The position numbers and the translations under genes are program-made. Below, in pieces: positions 42,879-51,208 of a stretch of DNA of 64,000 bases. Under the pieces are notes generated by a model. The model saw only the letters and a program-made list of their open reading frames with translations. It was not told where the DNA came from and ran no database searches. Source of the stretch: Pseudomonas yamanorum (GTDB lineage Bacteria; Pseudomonadota; Gammaproteobacteria; Pseudomonadales; Pseudomonadaceae); the NCBI RefSeq assembly GCF_900105735.1, contig NZ_LT629793.1, forward strand, positions 5,022,001 to 5,086,000, written 5' to 3'. Positions within the stretch are counted from its first letter, which is position 1, and each line of letters opens with the position of its first letter.

Positions 42879-43078
42879 GCTACTAAACGAAAGGGTGGCG
42901 GCTGCACGCAGGTTAGTAGACCGGTAGACCCACACAAAAACCCGGCGCGCCACGAGGGCGCCCTGCGCACAGCCACCATCAAGCACAGACAGGTAAGTCC
43001 GACAGATGAAGCTCATGCACATTTGTATGGGGCTGCTCGGGCTACTAAACCCGATCACTGAGAAATTCAGCGACCGGG
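42879..43078 (-). ncRNA. Structured RNA leader with alternating complementary segments
   Basis: Read on the minus strand: a 12-bp stem with two G-U pairs (43050-43078, CCCGGTCGCTGA / TCAGTGATCGGG); then a loop segment GTTTAGTAGC (43041-43050); then CTACTAACC (42911-42919), complementary to TTAGTAG; then a second GTTTAGTAGC (42879-42888) near the DUF6124 start. The G-U pairs only work on the minus-strand RNA, which supports transcription towards DUF6124. The a-b-a' order allows two mutually exclusive pairings, as in C4/P4-type antisense control or attenuation. No gene is seen in the rest of 42846-43210. Confidence 0.5.
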
Positions 43079-43210
43079 CAACCTTAGAGAGCCCTACCCA
43101 GGCGCACAAGCCGGCGGATTCTGACGTACCTGTAGGTAACGGAGCAAGGCGCTGCCATCAACACCAGCCACTTCCTACAGCTACCGCCTGTATGCGTTCG
43201 CGCAGTCTAC

Positions 43211-43642
43211 TCAAGCTGTTTTGGCTTTTACGCTTAAGGGGCCAGTCTGAATATCGAAAGTACCCTTAAATTCCTGTTTCTCCGAGCCTGGCCAAGAACC
43301 CTGAAAGTGGAACTCTCCGTCCAGATCTCCAGCTCCTTTAATAAAGGTGGCTTTGTAATGACCGGACACTGAATGCCAATATTGTGGCCTGTCATTGGTT
43401 TCGCGGTTGTAATAGCCGGCGGCGTCGGGGTTGAAACCGCCGGAAAATGCACCTGCCTTGTCAGGCAGGACCAGTGTAATAAGCCGAGTTTTTCCTAATC
43501 CATCAACGTACTCACCCTGAAACCAGAGATCGTGCCGGCTATAATCAAACCTGATGCTGGTAGCTTCGAAAGGCCCATCTACGGATTGTTCAACCTTAAG
43601 TGTGCCTGTTACGGGTATTGCGTTAATTCTGTAATGGTCCAT
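43211..43642 (-). CDS. Hypothetical protein, beta-rich
   Basis: A 143-residue protein (MDHYRINAIPVTGTLKVEQS at the start). Alternating Val/Phe/Tyr and Gly suggest a beta-barrel or beta-sandwich: SIRFDYSRHDLWFQGEYVDG, GKTRLITLVLPDK, FHFQGSWPGSEKQEFKGTFD. No signal peptide, no cysteine motif. Base composition is visibly less GC-rich than the neighbouring genes, and it lies beside the DUF6124/RNA-leader module, so it may be a recent acquisition. I do not recognise the family. Confidence 0.65.
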   Translation of the reverse strand: MDHYRINAIPVTGTLKVEQSVDGPFEATSIRFDYSRHDLWFQGEYVDGLGKTRLITLVLPDKAGAFSGGFNPDAAGYYNRETNDRPQYWHSVSGHYKATFIKGAGDLDGEFHFQGSWPGSEKQEFKGTFDIQTGPLSVKAKTA

Positions 43643-43829
43643 GGTCGAGATGCTCCATCTAACTTGCAGTTGCTATCTCTTATTGCTGGTTGCTGGATAG
43701 TTGCTTGATTAAATGAGCCTTTCACAGGTTCGTATACTGTCAGAAGTCACAGTGGATTTTCATACTCGCAAGGGCTAGCGTAGAGCGTTTTACCGATGGC
43801 CCGTATGAGTCTCTTCTTATAGGACCGGG

Positions 43830-44858
43830 CTAGGTACTCTCGCGCACCTTCAACTCAAACCCCATGTCCACCACCGGCCGGGCGATCTTGTTGCCGGCCA
43901 TCACCGTCAGCAGATGTTCAGCGGCGCGTCGGCCAATGGCTTCCCGTGGCGTACTGATGCTGCTCAAACGCGGCACCATGAACGAGGACGAGGGCAGGTC
44001 GTTAAAGCCCAACACCGAGATCTGCTCCGGCACCTTGATCCCGTGGCGCAACGCTTCCAGCAACGCGCCCTGGGCCAGGTCGTCGTTACCAAAGAAGATC
44101 GCGTCCACATCCGGATGGCTGGCCAGCAGTTGCAGGAACAACTCACCACCCAGGCCCACCGATGACGGGCGTGGCGTCAGCACTTCCAGCGCCGGGTCAT
44201 ACAAGCCCGCCTGTTGCAACGCTCGCCGAAAACCCTCGCCGCGCAACAACGTGCGCTGGTCCAGTTGCGCACCGATATAGGCCAAGCGCTTGCGCCCCCG
44301 TGAGATCAAATGCGCCGCCGCCGTTTCCCCGGCGTTCATCTGCGAGAAGCCTACACAGTTCAGGCCAGCATTCGGGTCCAAATCCATCATGTACACACAC
44401 GGTACGTTGCTCGACTCCACCATACGCCGGGCACTCTCCGTACGGTCAAACCCGGTCAGCAGCAAACCCCGTGGCTGGTAGGCCATGTAGTTGCGCAGCA
44501 GGTCTTCTTCTTCGTCGCGGGAATAGTGGGTGTTGCCGATCAGCACTTCAAAGCCCTTGGGCCGCAGCACCTGGTGGATGGCTTCGAGGGTTTCGATAAA
44601 CAGCAGGTTGGACAGCGACGGCACCAACACCACCACCGACTGGCTCTGGGCGGAAGCCAGGGCACGGGCGGCCGGGTTGACCACGTAGCTCAGTTCAGCC
44701 GCAGCTTTTTGCACTTTTTCCACCAGTTCGGTGGCCACGGTGCTGATGCCGCGCAAGGCCCGGGAGGCGGTAATCGGGCTGACGCCAGCCAGGCGGGCAA
44801 CTTCATTCAGGGTAGGGCGGCCCGTGGTGCGGGTATTTTTATCGTTCTTGGGAGTCAT
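43830..44858 (-). CDS. gntR: GntR, LacI-family repressor of gluconate utilisation
   Basis: A 342-residue LacI/GalR regulator with N-terminal HTH (residues about 13-35, TLNEVARLAGVSPITASRAL) and periplasmic-binding-like effector domain (GFNDLPSSSFMVPRLSSIST is a recognisable LacI segment). It is divergent from gntK, with AGCGCT-centred palindromes in the shared upstream region and another before gntP. It probably represses gntKP and itself and is relieved by gluconate or 6-phosphogluconate. ATG 44858 chosen; an in-frame TTG lies 15 bases upstream. Confidence 0.9.
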   Translation of the reverse strand: MTPKNDKNTRTTGRPTLNEVARLAGVSPITASRALRGISTVATELVEKVQKAAAELSYVVNPAARALASAQSQSVVVLVPSLSNLLFIETLEAIHQVLRPKGFEVLIGNTHYSRDEEEDLLRNYMAYQPRGLLLTGFDRTESARRMVESSNVPCVYMMDLDPNAGLNCVGFSQMNAGETAAAHLISRGRKRLAYIGAQLDQRTLLRGEGFRRALQQAGLYDPALEVLTPRPSSVGLGGELFLQLLASHPDVDAIFFGNDDLAQGALLEALRHGIKVPEQISVLGFNDLPSSSFMVPRLSSISTPREAIGRRAAEHLLTVMAGNKIARPVVDMGFELKVREST

Positions 44859-44892
44859 CAGGCGGCTTGCCAAACAAAAATCGAGGCACTAA

Positions 44893-44904
44893 GGTAGCGC
44901 TGTC
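44893..44904. promoter_or_regulatory. GntR operator candidate 1
   Basis: GGTAGCGCTGTC, an imperfect palindrome around AGCGCT, about 35 bases before gntR. Same core as the sites at 45044 and 45623. Confidence 0.65.
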
Positions 44905-45043
44905 TCCAAGACCCTGCAAATTCTTGAACGTCGGGATGCCTGTTCCCGTTCAAACCTTTGGAGCAGATGCACGCGTCACTCCATAAAAATGACAAGACGG
45001 CGCGGGAAAAGCCTGTTTTTGCACTAGCCTTACAGCGTGCAAA

Positions 45044-45055
45044 GGTAGCGCTATC
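45044..45055. promoter_or_regulatory. GntR operator candidate 2
   Basis: GGTAGCGCTATC around AGCGCT, 19 bases before the gntK start, so a bound repressor would block the promoter or early elongation. Confidence 0.65.
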
Positions 45056-45073
45056 TGCGTCTTGAGGTGTTTC

Positions 45074-45607
45074 ATGAGTCAACCTGTTACTGCCCTCGTG
45101 ATCATGGGTGTTTCCGGCTGTGGCAAGTCCAGCGTCAGCGAGGCCCTGTGCCTGCTGAACGGCGCCACCGCCATCGAAGGCGACAGCTTTCACCCCGCCG
45201 CGAACATCGAGAAGATGAGCGCCGGCCATCCCCTTAACGACGAAGACCGCGCCGGCTGGCTCGACATCCTGTGCGATGAATTGCGCCGCTTACTCAAAGC
45301 CGGCGAGCATCCCGTGCTCACCTGTTCGGCGTTGAAAAAGAAATACCGCGACCACCTGCGCGAAGCCGCGCCGGGCTTGGGGTTTGTGTTTCTGGAACTG
45401 ACCCGCGAAGTCGCCGCTGACCGCGTGTCCCATCGCCCCGGCCATTTCATGCCGGCAAGCCTGATCGACAGTCAGTTCGCTACCCTGGAATCGCCGGTGG
45501 GCGAGCCGTTGACCCTGGCGCTGAACGCCAGTGAAGACAGCGTTGAAGAACTGGCCGAGCAAACCAATGCCTGGTGGCTGAAACACGGCTTTGAACCAAA
45601 CAAATAA
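45074..45607 (+). CDS. gntK: Gluconokinase
   Basis: A 177-residue GntK-type kinase forming 6-phosphogluconate from gluconate and ATP. P-loop GVSGCGKSS at residues 12-20; AIEGDSFHPAANIEKMSAG near 36 and LTCSALKKKYRDHLRE near 76 are characteristic gluconokinase blocks. Start 45074 (MSQPV) follows GAGGTG. Divergent from gntR and followed by gntP. Its product enters the Entner-Doudoroff pathway with zwf/pgl output. Confidence 0.95.
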   Translation: MSQPVTALVIMGVSGCGKSSVSEALCLLNGATAIEGDSFHPAANIEKMSAGHPLNDEDRAGWLDILCDELRRLLKAGEHPVLTCSALKKKYRDHLREAAPGLGFVFLELTREVAADRVSHRPGHFMPASLIDSQFATLESPVGEPLTLALNASEDSVEELAEQTNAWWLKHGFEPNK

Positions 45608-45622
45608 TTTTTTGCCGGACAA

Positions 45623-45634
45623 GATAGCGCTGTC
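45623..45634. promoter_or_regulatory. GntR operator candidate 3
   Basis: GATAGCGCTGTC in the gntK-gntP gap, so gntP may have its own GntR-controlled promoter. Confidence 0.6.
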
Positions 45635-45662
45635 CGCCTGCACTGAATTTTTTACCGGCTTT

Positions 45663-45676
45663 AATAACAACAACAA
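45663..45676 (+). promoter_or_regulatory. AAY-repeat Hfq/Crc-type motif in the gntP leader
   Basis: AATAACAACAACAA (four consecutive AAY units plus AA) directly before the CAGGAGAG ribosome-binding site of gntP. It is the longest such motif in the window and a strong candidate for Hfq/Crc repression. Confidence 0.6.
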
Positions 45677-45691
45677 ACAGGAGAGACCCCC

Positions 45692-47047
45692 ATGTTTGGC
45701 TTGTCCCACGATACCTATCTGCTGCTCGATGCAGTGGTGACCATCATCGGCCTGATCGTGTTGATCACCCGGTTCAAAGTCCACCCGTTCATTGCGCTGA
45801 TCATCGCCGCAGGCTTTCTCGGCCTGACCTCGGGCATGCCCGTGGACAAGATCATCAAGGCGTTCCAGGACGGCTTCGGTGGGGTGCTCGGCTTTGTCGG
45901 GATTATCCTCGCGCTGGGTACGATGCTCGGCAAGATGATGGCCGATTCCGGCGGTGCCGATCAGATCGCGCAAACCCTGGTGCGGGCCTTCGGCAAGGAG
46001 AAGGTGCAGTGGGCAATGATGTTCGCCGCGTTTTTGGTGGGCATTCCGCTGTTCTTCGAGATCGGTTTTGTATTGCTGATCCCGCTGGTGTTTATCGTTG
46101 CGCGCCGCACGGGCGTGTCGCTGATCAAGATCGGCATCCCGCTGCTGGCCGGCCTGTCGGCAGTGCACGGCCTGGTGCCTCCGCACCCGGGCCCGTTGCT
46201 GGCAATTGGCGTGTTTGGGGCTGACATCGGCAAGACCATTCTCTACGGCCTGATTGTCGCGCTGCCTACAGCCATTATCGCCGGCCCGCTCTACGGTTCG
46301 TTTATCGCCAAGTACATCCCGGGCAATCCGTCCCAGGAACTGGTGGACCAACTGGCCAGTGAGCAACCGGAATCCAAGACCCTGCCGAGCTTCAGCATCA
46401 CCCTGATCACCGTGCTGCTGCCGGTGTTCCTGATGTTGCTGAAAACCTTCGCCGACGTCGCCCTGCCGGACGGCCACGTGATCCGCAACTGGATGGACAT
46501 GATCGGTCACCCGATCACCGCGTTGTTGCTGGCCTTGCTGCTGTCGCTGTACACCTTCGGCCATCGCCAGGGCATCGGTTCCAAGCAAATCCTCAAGCTG
46601 CTCGACGCGAGCCTTGCGCCGACTGCCGCGATCATCCTGATCATCGGTGCCGGCGGTGGCTTCAAGCAGATGCTGGTGAGCAGCGGCGTGGGTGATGTAA
46701 TCGGCCAGATGGCGGTGACCGCGCAGATCAACCCGATCCTGCTGGCCTGGCTGGTGGCGGCGGTGATTCGTGTGGCTACCGGTTCTGCGACGGTGGCGAC
46801 CATTACCGGTGCGGGCATTGTGGTGCCGGTGGTGGGGATGATTCCAGGGGTGAACCGCGAGTTGCTGGTGTTGGCGACGGGGGCGGGCTCGCTGGTGTTG
46901 TCTCACGTCAACGATGCGGGGTTCTGGCTGGTGAAGCAGTACTTCAATATGACTGTGGCCGAGACGTTCAAGACCTGGACAGCGATGGAGACCATTCTGT
47001 CGGTGGTGGCGTTGGGCTTTATCATGTTGCTGTCGCTGGTGGTCTAA
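45692..47047 (+). CDS. gntP: Gluconate permease (GntP family)
   Basis: A 451-residue inner-membrane H+:gluconate symporter with about 12-14 hydrophobic spans. GVLGFVGIILALGTMLGKMM near residue 68, VHGLVPPHPGPLLAIG near 157, and RVATGSATVATITGAGI near 355 are signature blocks of the family. Length is typical. It is cotranscribed with or adjacent to gntK, but an internal AGCGCT site and Hfq/Crc motif point to separate control. It is followed by a type-A REP doublet. Confidence 0.95.
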   Translation: MFGLSHDTYLLLDAVVTIIGLIVLITRFKVHPFIALIIAAGFLGLTSGMPVDKIIKAFQDGFGGVLGFVGIILALGTMLGKMMADSGGADQIAQTLVRAFGKEKVQWAMMFAAFLVGIPLFFEIGFVLLIPLVFIVARRTGVSLIKIGIPLLAGLSAVHGLVPPHPGPLLAIGVFGADIGKTILYGLIVALPTAIIAGPLYGSFIAKYIPGNPSQELVDQLASEQPESKTLPSFSITLITVLLPVFLMLLKTFADVALPDGHVIRNWMDMIGHPITALLLALLLSLYTFGHRQGIGSKQILKLLDASLAPTAAIILIIGAGGGFKQMLVSSGVGDVIGQMAVTAQINPILLAWLVAAVIRVATGSATVATITGAGIVVPVVGMIPGVNRELLVLATGAGSLVLSHVNDAGFWLVKQYFNMTVAETFKTWTAMETILSVVALGFIMLLSLVV

Positions 47048-47067
47048 CAGGCACACCGCAAAACAAA

Positions 47068-47141
47068 ATGTGGGAGCTGGCTTGCCTGCGATAGCGATGG
47101 TGAATTCAACACCGCTATCGCAGGCAAGCCAGCTCCCACAT
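47068..47141. repeat. REP doublet, type A
   Basis: ATGTGGGAGCTGGCTTGCC and inverted copy between convergent gntP and the aminotransferase gene. Confidence 0.9.
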
Positions 47142-47168
47142 TGATTGGGTTCCTGCAGTTGGATCGGG

Positions 47169-48386
47169 TCAGGCCTCAGCTTTCTTGACCAACCCATCCG
47201 CCCGGAACATCGCCCGGATGCCCCGCACCGCCTGGCGAATCCGGTCCTGGTTTTCGATCAGCGCAAAGCGCACGTGATCGTCGCCATACTCACCAAAACC
47301 AATCCCCGGCGACACACACACCTTCGCCTCAAGCAGCAGCTTCTTGGCAAACTCCAGCGACCCCATCGCGGCGTACGCCTCGGGAATCTTCGCCCAGACG
47401 TACATCGACGCCTTCGGGTTCTCGACCATCCAGCCCAGCTCATGCAGGCCTTTAACCAGCACGTTGCGACGCTGGCGGTACTGCTCGGCAATGTCTTTCA
47501 CACACTGTTGATCGCCTTCCAGCGCCGCAATCGCCGCCACTTGCAGCGGGGTGAAGGTGCCGTAGTCGTGGTAGCTCTTGATCCGCGCCAGGGCGTTGAC
47601 CAGTTCCGGGTTGCCCACCATGAAACCAATGCGCCAGCCGGCCATGTTGTAGCTTTTGGACAGGGTGAAAAACTCCACCGCGATGTCCTTGGCGCCCGGC
47701 ACTTGCATGATCGACGGAGCTTTCCAGCCGTCGTAGACGATGTCGGCGTAGGCCAGGTCATGCACCACCAGCACGTCGTACTGTTTGGCCAGGGCGATCA
47801 CCCGTTCGAAGAAGTCCAGCTCCACGCACTGCGCGGTGGGGTTGGACGGGAAGCCGAGGATCATCATCTTCGGCTTGGGAATCGAGCCGCGAATGGCGCG
47901 TTCCAGTTCTGCGAAGAAATCCACGCCTGGAATCAGCGGCACCGAACGCACCTGGGCGCCGGCAATCACGGCACCGTAGATGTGAATCGGGTAGCTGGGG
48001 TTCGGCACCAGCACCGTGTCGCCTTGGTCCAGGGTGGCCAGCATCAAATGCGCCAGGCCTTCCTTGGAACCGATGGTCACGATGGCTTCGGTTTCCGGGT
48101 CGATGTCCACTTCATAGCGGTCTTTGTACCAGCGCGAAATCGCCCGGCGCAGCCGCGGAATGCCTTTGGAAGTGGAGTAGCCGTGGGTGTCTTCGCGTTG
48201 GGCGACGGTGACCATTTTTTCCACGATGTGCGGTGGCGTGGCGCCGTCCGGGTTACCCATGCTCAAGTCGATGATGTCTTCGCCGCGCCGACGCGCAGCC
48301 ATCTTCAGCTCGGCAGTGATATTGAACACGTAAGGGGGGAGTCGATCTATGCGCGCAAAGCGGCGCGGCGAACGGGGTTCGGCCAT
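47169..48386 (-). CDS. alaC: Alanine/aspartate aminotransferase of the AlaC (YfdZ) type
   Basis: A 405-residue class I PLP aminotransferase. [17 protein letters not shown] opens the substrate-binding lobe, NPSYPIH is at the cofactor/substrate loop, [11 protein letters not shown] contains the conserved Asn, and the Schiff-base Lys is about residue 244 in [15 protein letters not shown]-terminal [15 protein letters not shown] provides the substrate Arg. The YfdZ/AlaC subgroup makes alanine from pyruvate and glutamate. Monocistronic; divergent from the GyrI-like gene with 196 bases between. Exact donor/acceptor pair not certain. Confidence 0.88.
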   Translation of the reverse strand: MAEPRSPRRFARIDRLPPYVFNITAELKMAARRRGEDIIDLSMGNPDGATPPHIVEKMVTVAQREDTHGYSTSKGIPRLRRAISRWYKDRYEVDIDPETEAIVTIGSKEGLAHLMLATLDQGDTVLVPNPSYPIHIYGAVIAGAQVRSVPLIPGVDFFAELERAIRGSIPKPKMMILGFPSNPTAQCVELDFFERVIALAKQYDVLVVHDLAYADIVYDGWKAPSIMQVPGAKDIAVEFFTLSKSYNMAGWRIGFMVGNPELVNALARIKSYHDYGTFTPLQVAAIAALEGDQQCVKDIAEQYRQRRNVLVKGLHELGWMVENPKASMYVWAKIPEAYAAMGSLEFAKKLLLEAKVCVSPGIGFGEYGDDHVRFALIENQDRIRQAVRGIRAMFRADGLVKKAEA

Positions 48387-48582
48387 TGTTGCCTCGAAAT
48401 ACGTAAGCGCCCGGAACCGTCCGAGCGACGTCGGCCACTGCGGTGGCCTGCGGGGCAGACAATACGGTCGATGATGGCCAATTGTCCAGATGCTGTGGGA
48501 AAAATTTCTGCTTGGAGTGCGACGGGGATATGCCCCTATACTCGACGCGGGTTTGTTCCCTCATAAGAAGGAGACTGTTCAG

Positions 48583-49068
48583 ATGGATCAACAGACAAAA
48601 CTGCCGTTACAGCCGCGCATGGAAGAGGGCAACGCCCTGGTGATCGCGGGTGTGCAAGGGCGTTATTCAAAAGCCACGATTGGCGATATCCCCAAATTGT
48701 GGGAGTTGTTCGACAGCTGCTTCAAAGAGATCAAAAAGCGCGTCGGCGGCGTGACCTACGGCGTGTGCTACAACGCCAAACACGATGAATTCGACTACCT
48801 GGCCGGCGTTGAAGTGCCGGCCAAGGGCGATGTACCGAGCAACTTCCAGTCGATTGAAATCCCGGCCCATCGCTATGCCGTGTTCCCGCATTTCGGCCCG
48901 GTGCAGGCACTGGCGCAGACCTATGAACGCATCATGTTCGAGTGGTTGCCAGGCTCTGGGTACAAGGTGGCCGGAGCCGATTTCGAGCGCTACAGCGCCG
49001 ACTTCGATGTGGGTAAAGGCACGGGCTCCGTGGAAATCTGGATCCCGATCAAGGCCGAATCCGCCTGA
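48583..49068 (+). CDS. GyrI-like/AraC effector-binding-domain protein
   Basis: A 161-residue stand-alone GyrI-like small-molecule-binding domain. VIAGVQGRYSKATIGDIPKL and VGGVTYGVCYNAKHDEFDYL, then YLAGVEVPAKGDVP and IEIPAHRYAVFPHFGPV, are typical of AraC-family effector domains and SbmC/GyrI. There is no DNA-binding helix-turn-helix in this protein. Start 48583 follows AAGGAGA; the longer frame lacks it. Could bind a toxic small molecule or gyrase poison; ligand unknown. Confidence 0.85.
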   Translation: MDQQTKLPLQPRMEEGNALVIAGVQGRYSKATIGDIPKLWELFDSCFKEIKKRVGGVTYGVCYNAKHDEFDYLAGVEVPAKGDVPSNFQSIEIPAHRYAVFPHFGPVQALAQTYERIMFEWLPGSGYKVAGADFERYSADFDVGKGTGSVEIWIPIKAESA

Positions 49069-49114
49069 CCGCACCATTGGCGGGAGCGAGCATGTTCGCT
49101 CCTGCCACCGCCTC

Positions 49115-49720
49115 TCAATACAACGTGGCCTTGACCCGCTCCGGCATCTCGCGGTCATAGGCTTCGGCGTCGAACGCCCCATCATTCAAGCGCTTGTGAA
49201 ATGCCCCGGCGCTGGGCAGTGCCGAGCGATCCAGGTGCTTTTCCGGGTTCCAGCAATCGGAACGCACAAAGGCTTTGGAGCAATGGAAATACGCCGCCTC
49301 CACCTGCACCAGAATCACCGAGCGGGCCGCTTTGCCATTCACCGCAAAGCTCTCCAGCAACCCGGGCTCGATGGAAATCTGTGCACGGCCATTGACCCGC
49401 AACGTCTCGCCAATGCCCGGGATGATGAACAGCAACGCTATACGCGGGTCCACCACCAGATTGCGCAGGGTGTCGAGGCGGTTATTCCCTGGCCGATCCG
49501 GAATCGCCAACGTGCGCTCGTCGATGATTCGCACAAACCCCGGCACATCGCCACGGGGTGAGCCGTCGATGCCGTCCGGGCCGGATGAACTCACCACCAC
49601 CAAGGGCGACGCGCGGACCATCGCCTGGTAGTCCTCGTTGAGAAACGGGATTTCCTTGCGCACGGCCCGTTCGTGGGGGAGGCCGTAGAGGGTTTCGAGT
49701 TGTTCCAGGGTTGTTAGCAT
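49115..49720 (-). CDS. Pyridoxamine-5'-phosphate oxidase-like FMN-binding protein
   Basis: A 201-residue split-barrel flavoprotein-like protein. VVVSSSGPDGIDGSPRGDVP (about residues 42-61) and AIPDRPGNNRLDTLRNLV are the FMN-binding strands; GETLRVNGRAQI is the third conserved block. This matches the 'MSMEG_1061 family FMN-dependent PPOX-type' group, whose substrates are unknown. Start 49720 follows AAGGAG at 8 bases. It lies just downstream of the GNAT gene on the same strand and overlaps none of it; a 20-base gap suggests an operon. Confidence 0.87.
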   Translation of the reverse strand: MLTTLEQLETLYGLPHERAVRKEIPFLNEDYQAMVRASPLVVVSSSGPDGIDGSPRGDVPGFVRIIDERTLAIPDRPGNNRLDTLRNLVVDPRIALLFIIPGIGETLRVNGRAQISIEPGLLESFAVNGKAARSVILVQVEAAYFHCSKAFVRSDCWNPEKHLDRSALPSAGAFHKRLNDGAFDAEAYDREMPERVKATLY

Positions 49721-49740
49721 CTTCACCAGCTCCTTATTGT

Positions 49741-50226
49741 TTAAAACACCCACGCCAACCGGCGCTCATACCCAATCCGCCCCTTATACGCCTCCCCGCT
49801 GTCCACCCAGCCCTGCTGCAAATACAGCCCCATCGCGGCCACATTATCCGTGTCCACCGACAGCTCCAGCGCTTTGATCTGCGGCCAAACCAGGCGCGCG
49901 GCGGCGGGGAGCGCTTGCAGGCAGGCTTTGCCAAACCCCAGGCCTTGCTGGTGGCGATCGACTTGCAACGCATGCAGCGTGGCGCTGTGTTCATCCGCCC
50001 AATGGGGCAGGCAGGGCGGGCGTTTGAGCAGCAGGAAGGCGACGGGAATCTCGTCGGCGAGTAACGCAAAGCCTGCCACGCCAGGGTTCGGATTGACCAA
50101 CAGGGTGTTAAGCGCACAGTAGATATCGCCGGAAAACCCCAGTTGTTCGGGATGCACTTCCAGGGCGTTGAGTTGCCGTTGTTGCAGGGCAGTCAACGTC
50201 TGATAGGCGACGAGGCGGGTTTCCAT
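49741..50226 (-). CDS. GNAT-family N-acetyltransferase
   Basis: A 161-residue GNAT domain if started at 50226 (METRLVAYQ); an in-frame ATG 57 bases upstream would add 19 residues, and neither start has a strong RBS. Acetyl-CoA-binding block ALQVDRHQQGLGFGKACLQA (Q-x-x-G-x-G/A pattern), and LELSVDTDNVAAMGLYLQQG as the typical C-terminal motif. Substrate unknown. Probably cotranscribed with the FMN-binding gene downstream. Confidence 0.85.
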   Translation of the reverse strand: METRLVAYQTLTALQQRQLNALEVHPEQLGFSGDIYCALNTLLVNPNPGVAGFALLADEIPVAFLLLKRPPCLPHWADEHSATLHALQVDRHQQGLGFGKACLQALPAAARLVWPQIKALELSVDTDNVAAMGLYLQQGWVDSGEAYKGRIGYERRLAWVF

Positions 50227-50304
50227 CGGCGTAGCATCCGAAATCCTACAAAGAAGCGCGGATTCTAGCGGGTTTGCGGTCATCGCAATTATTTTTCGCG
50301 GGAT

Positions 50305-50331
50305 TGTCGATTAGCCGATATCTCAGTCGAC
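50305..50331 (+). promoter_or_regulatory. Candidate ECF42-type promoter
   Basis: TGTCGA (50305-50310), 17-base spacer, CGAC (50328-50331). ECF42-group sigma factors are reported to use TGTCGA at -35 and a CGA/TC-type -10. It is 42 bases before the first gene of the operon that ends with the ECF42-type sigma, so autoregulation is likely. Confidence 0.5.
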
Positions 50332-50372
50332 TAAGGGTGTCTTCAGTGATTTTTCCCGCAAGGAGTATCGCC

Positions 50373-50792
50373 ATGAGCACCGAAATCCGCAGCTTGGTCG
50401 AGCAATGGAAACAGGCCGTCACCGACAAGGATGTCGAGAAGATTGTCAGCTTTTACGCTGACGATATCGTCGCGTTCGACGCCGTTAGCGCCCTGCAGTT
50501 CAAGGGCAAGGCCGCCTATGAGGCGCACTGGAAGGCATGCATGGAGTTCTGCCCGGGCCCCGGGGTTTTTGACTTCCATGAGATGCATATCGTCGCCGGC
50601 GATAACAGCGCCTTTGCCCACTGGCTCGCACACTGTGGCGGCACCGGACCCGACGGCGTGCTCAAGACCTGCTGGATGCGCGTCAGCGCCGGCTACCAGC
50701 GCGTTGGCGGCGAGTGGAAAGTGGTACATGAGCATTGGTCGGCACCCTTCGACATGGAAACCGGCGCCGGTCTGTTCGACCTGAAACCTTGA
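50373..50792 (+). CDS. NTF2-like/SnoaL-type protein
   Basis: A 139-residue cone-fold protein (DUF4440/SgcJ-type): VEQWKQAVTDKDVEKIVSFY and ADDIVAFDAVSALQFKGKAA at the start, then the hydrophobic pocket strands and EWKVVHEHWSAPFDMETG at the end. Such proteins act as small hydrolases, isomerases or binding modules. Start 50373 follows AAGGAG. It heads a four-gene unit: NTF2-like, YciI/DGPF, SRPBCC, ECF sigma. Confidence 0.85.
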   Translation: MSTEIRSLVEQWKQAVTDKDVEKIVSFYADDIVAFDAVSALQFKGKAAYEAHWKACMEFCPGPGVFDFHEMHIVAGDNSAFAHWLAHCGGTGPDGVLKTCWMRVSAGYQRVGGEWKVVHEHWSAPFDMETGAGLFDLKP

Positions 50793-50834
50793 TCGTCGCG
50801 AACTATAGTCAGTTGTCCGAAAACGGAGAATCCC

Positions 50835-51179
50835 ATGAAATACCTCTGCCTGATCTATAGCAACGAGCAGGTGCTGCACGAGTCGCCCGACAGCCCCAAG
50901 GACCCGGAGTGTTTTGCCTATGCCGAGTCTGTGCAGGCCAGCGGGCGGATGCTCGCCGCCGAGCCGCTGGAGTCGGTGACCACCGCCACCACCGTGCGCA
51001 TGCGCAATGGCAAGCTGTCGATCACCGACGGACCGTTTGCTGAAACCAAGGAGCAGCTCGCCGGGTTTTACCTGATCGAGGCCAAGGACCTGAATGAAGC
51101 GATCCAGGTGGCCGGTGGCATTCCGGCCGCCCGGGTCGGCAGTGTGGAAGTGCGCCCCGTGCGTGAATTGAATCTCTGA
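50835..51179 (+). CDS. YciI-like (DGPF domain) protein
   Basis: A 114-residue YCII-related protein. The DGPF motif itself is at residues 65-68 (SITDGPFAETKEQLAGFYLI). YCII/DGPF proteins are the standard genomic partners of ECF42 sigma factors and sit in the same operon here. Biochemical role is unknown; some YciI relatives have weak hydrolytic or dehydrochlorinase-like chemistry. An ACGGAGA box precedes the ATG. Confidence 0.9.
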   Translation: MKYLCLIYSNEQVLHESPDSPKDPECFAYAESVQASGRMLAAEPLESVTTATTVRMRNGKLSITDGPFAETKEQLAGFYLIEAKDLNEAIQVAGGIPAARVGSVEVRPVRELNL

Positions 51180-51208
51180 TCACAACAATAAAACTCAGGA
51201 GGTTTCCC

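Noticed and set aside
43006-43269. Plus-strand frame of 87 codons
   Set aside because: Overlaps the structured RNA leader on the opposite strand, has no RBS and no family resemblance.
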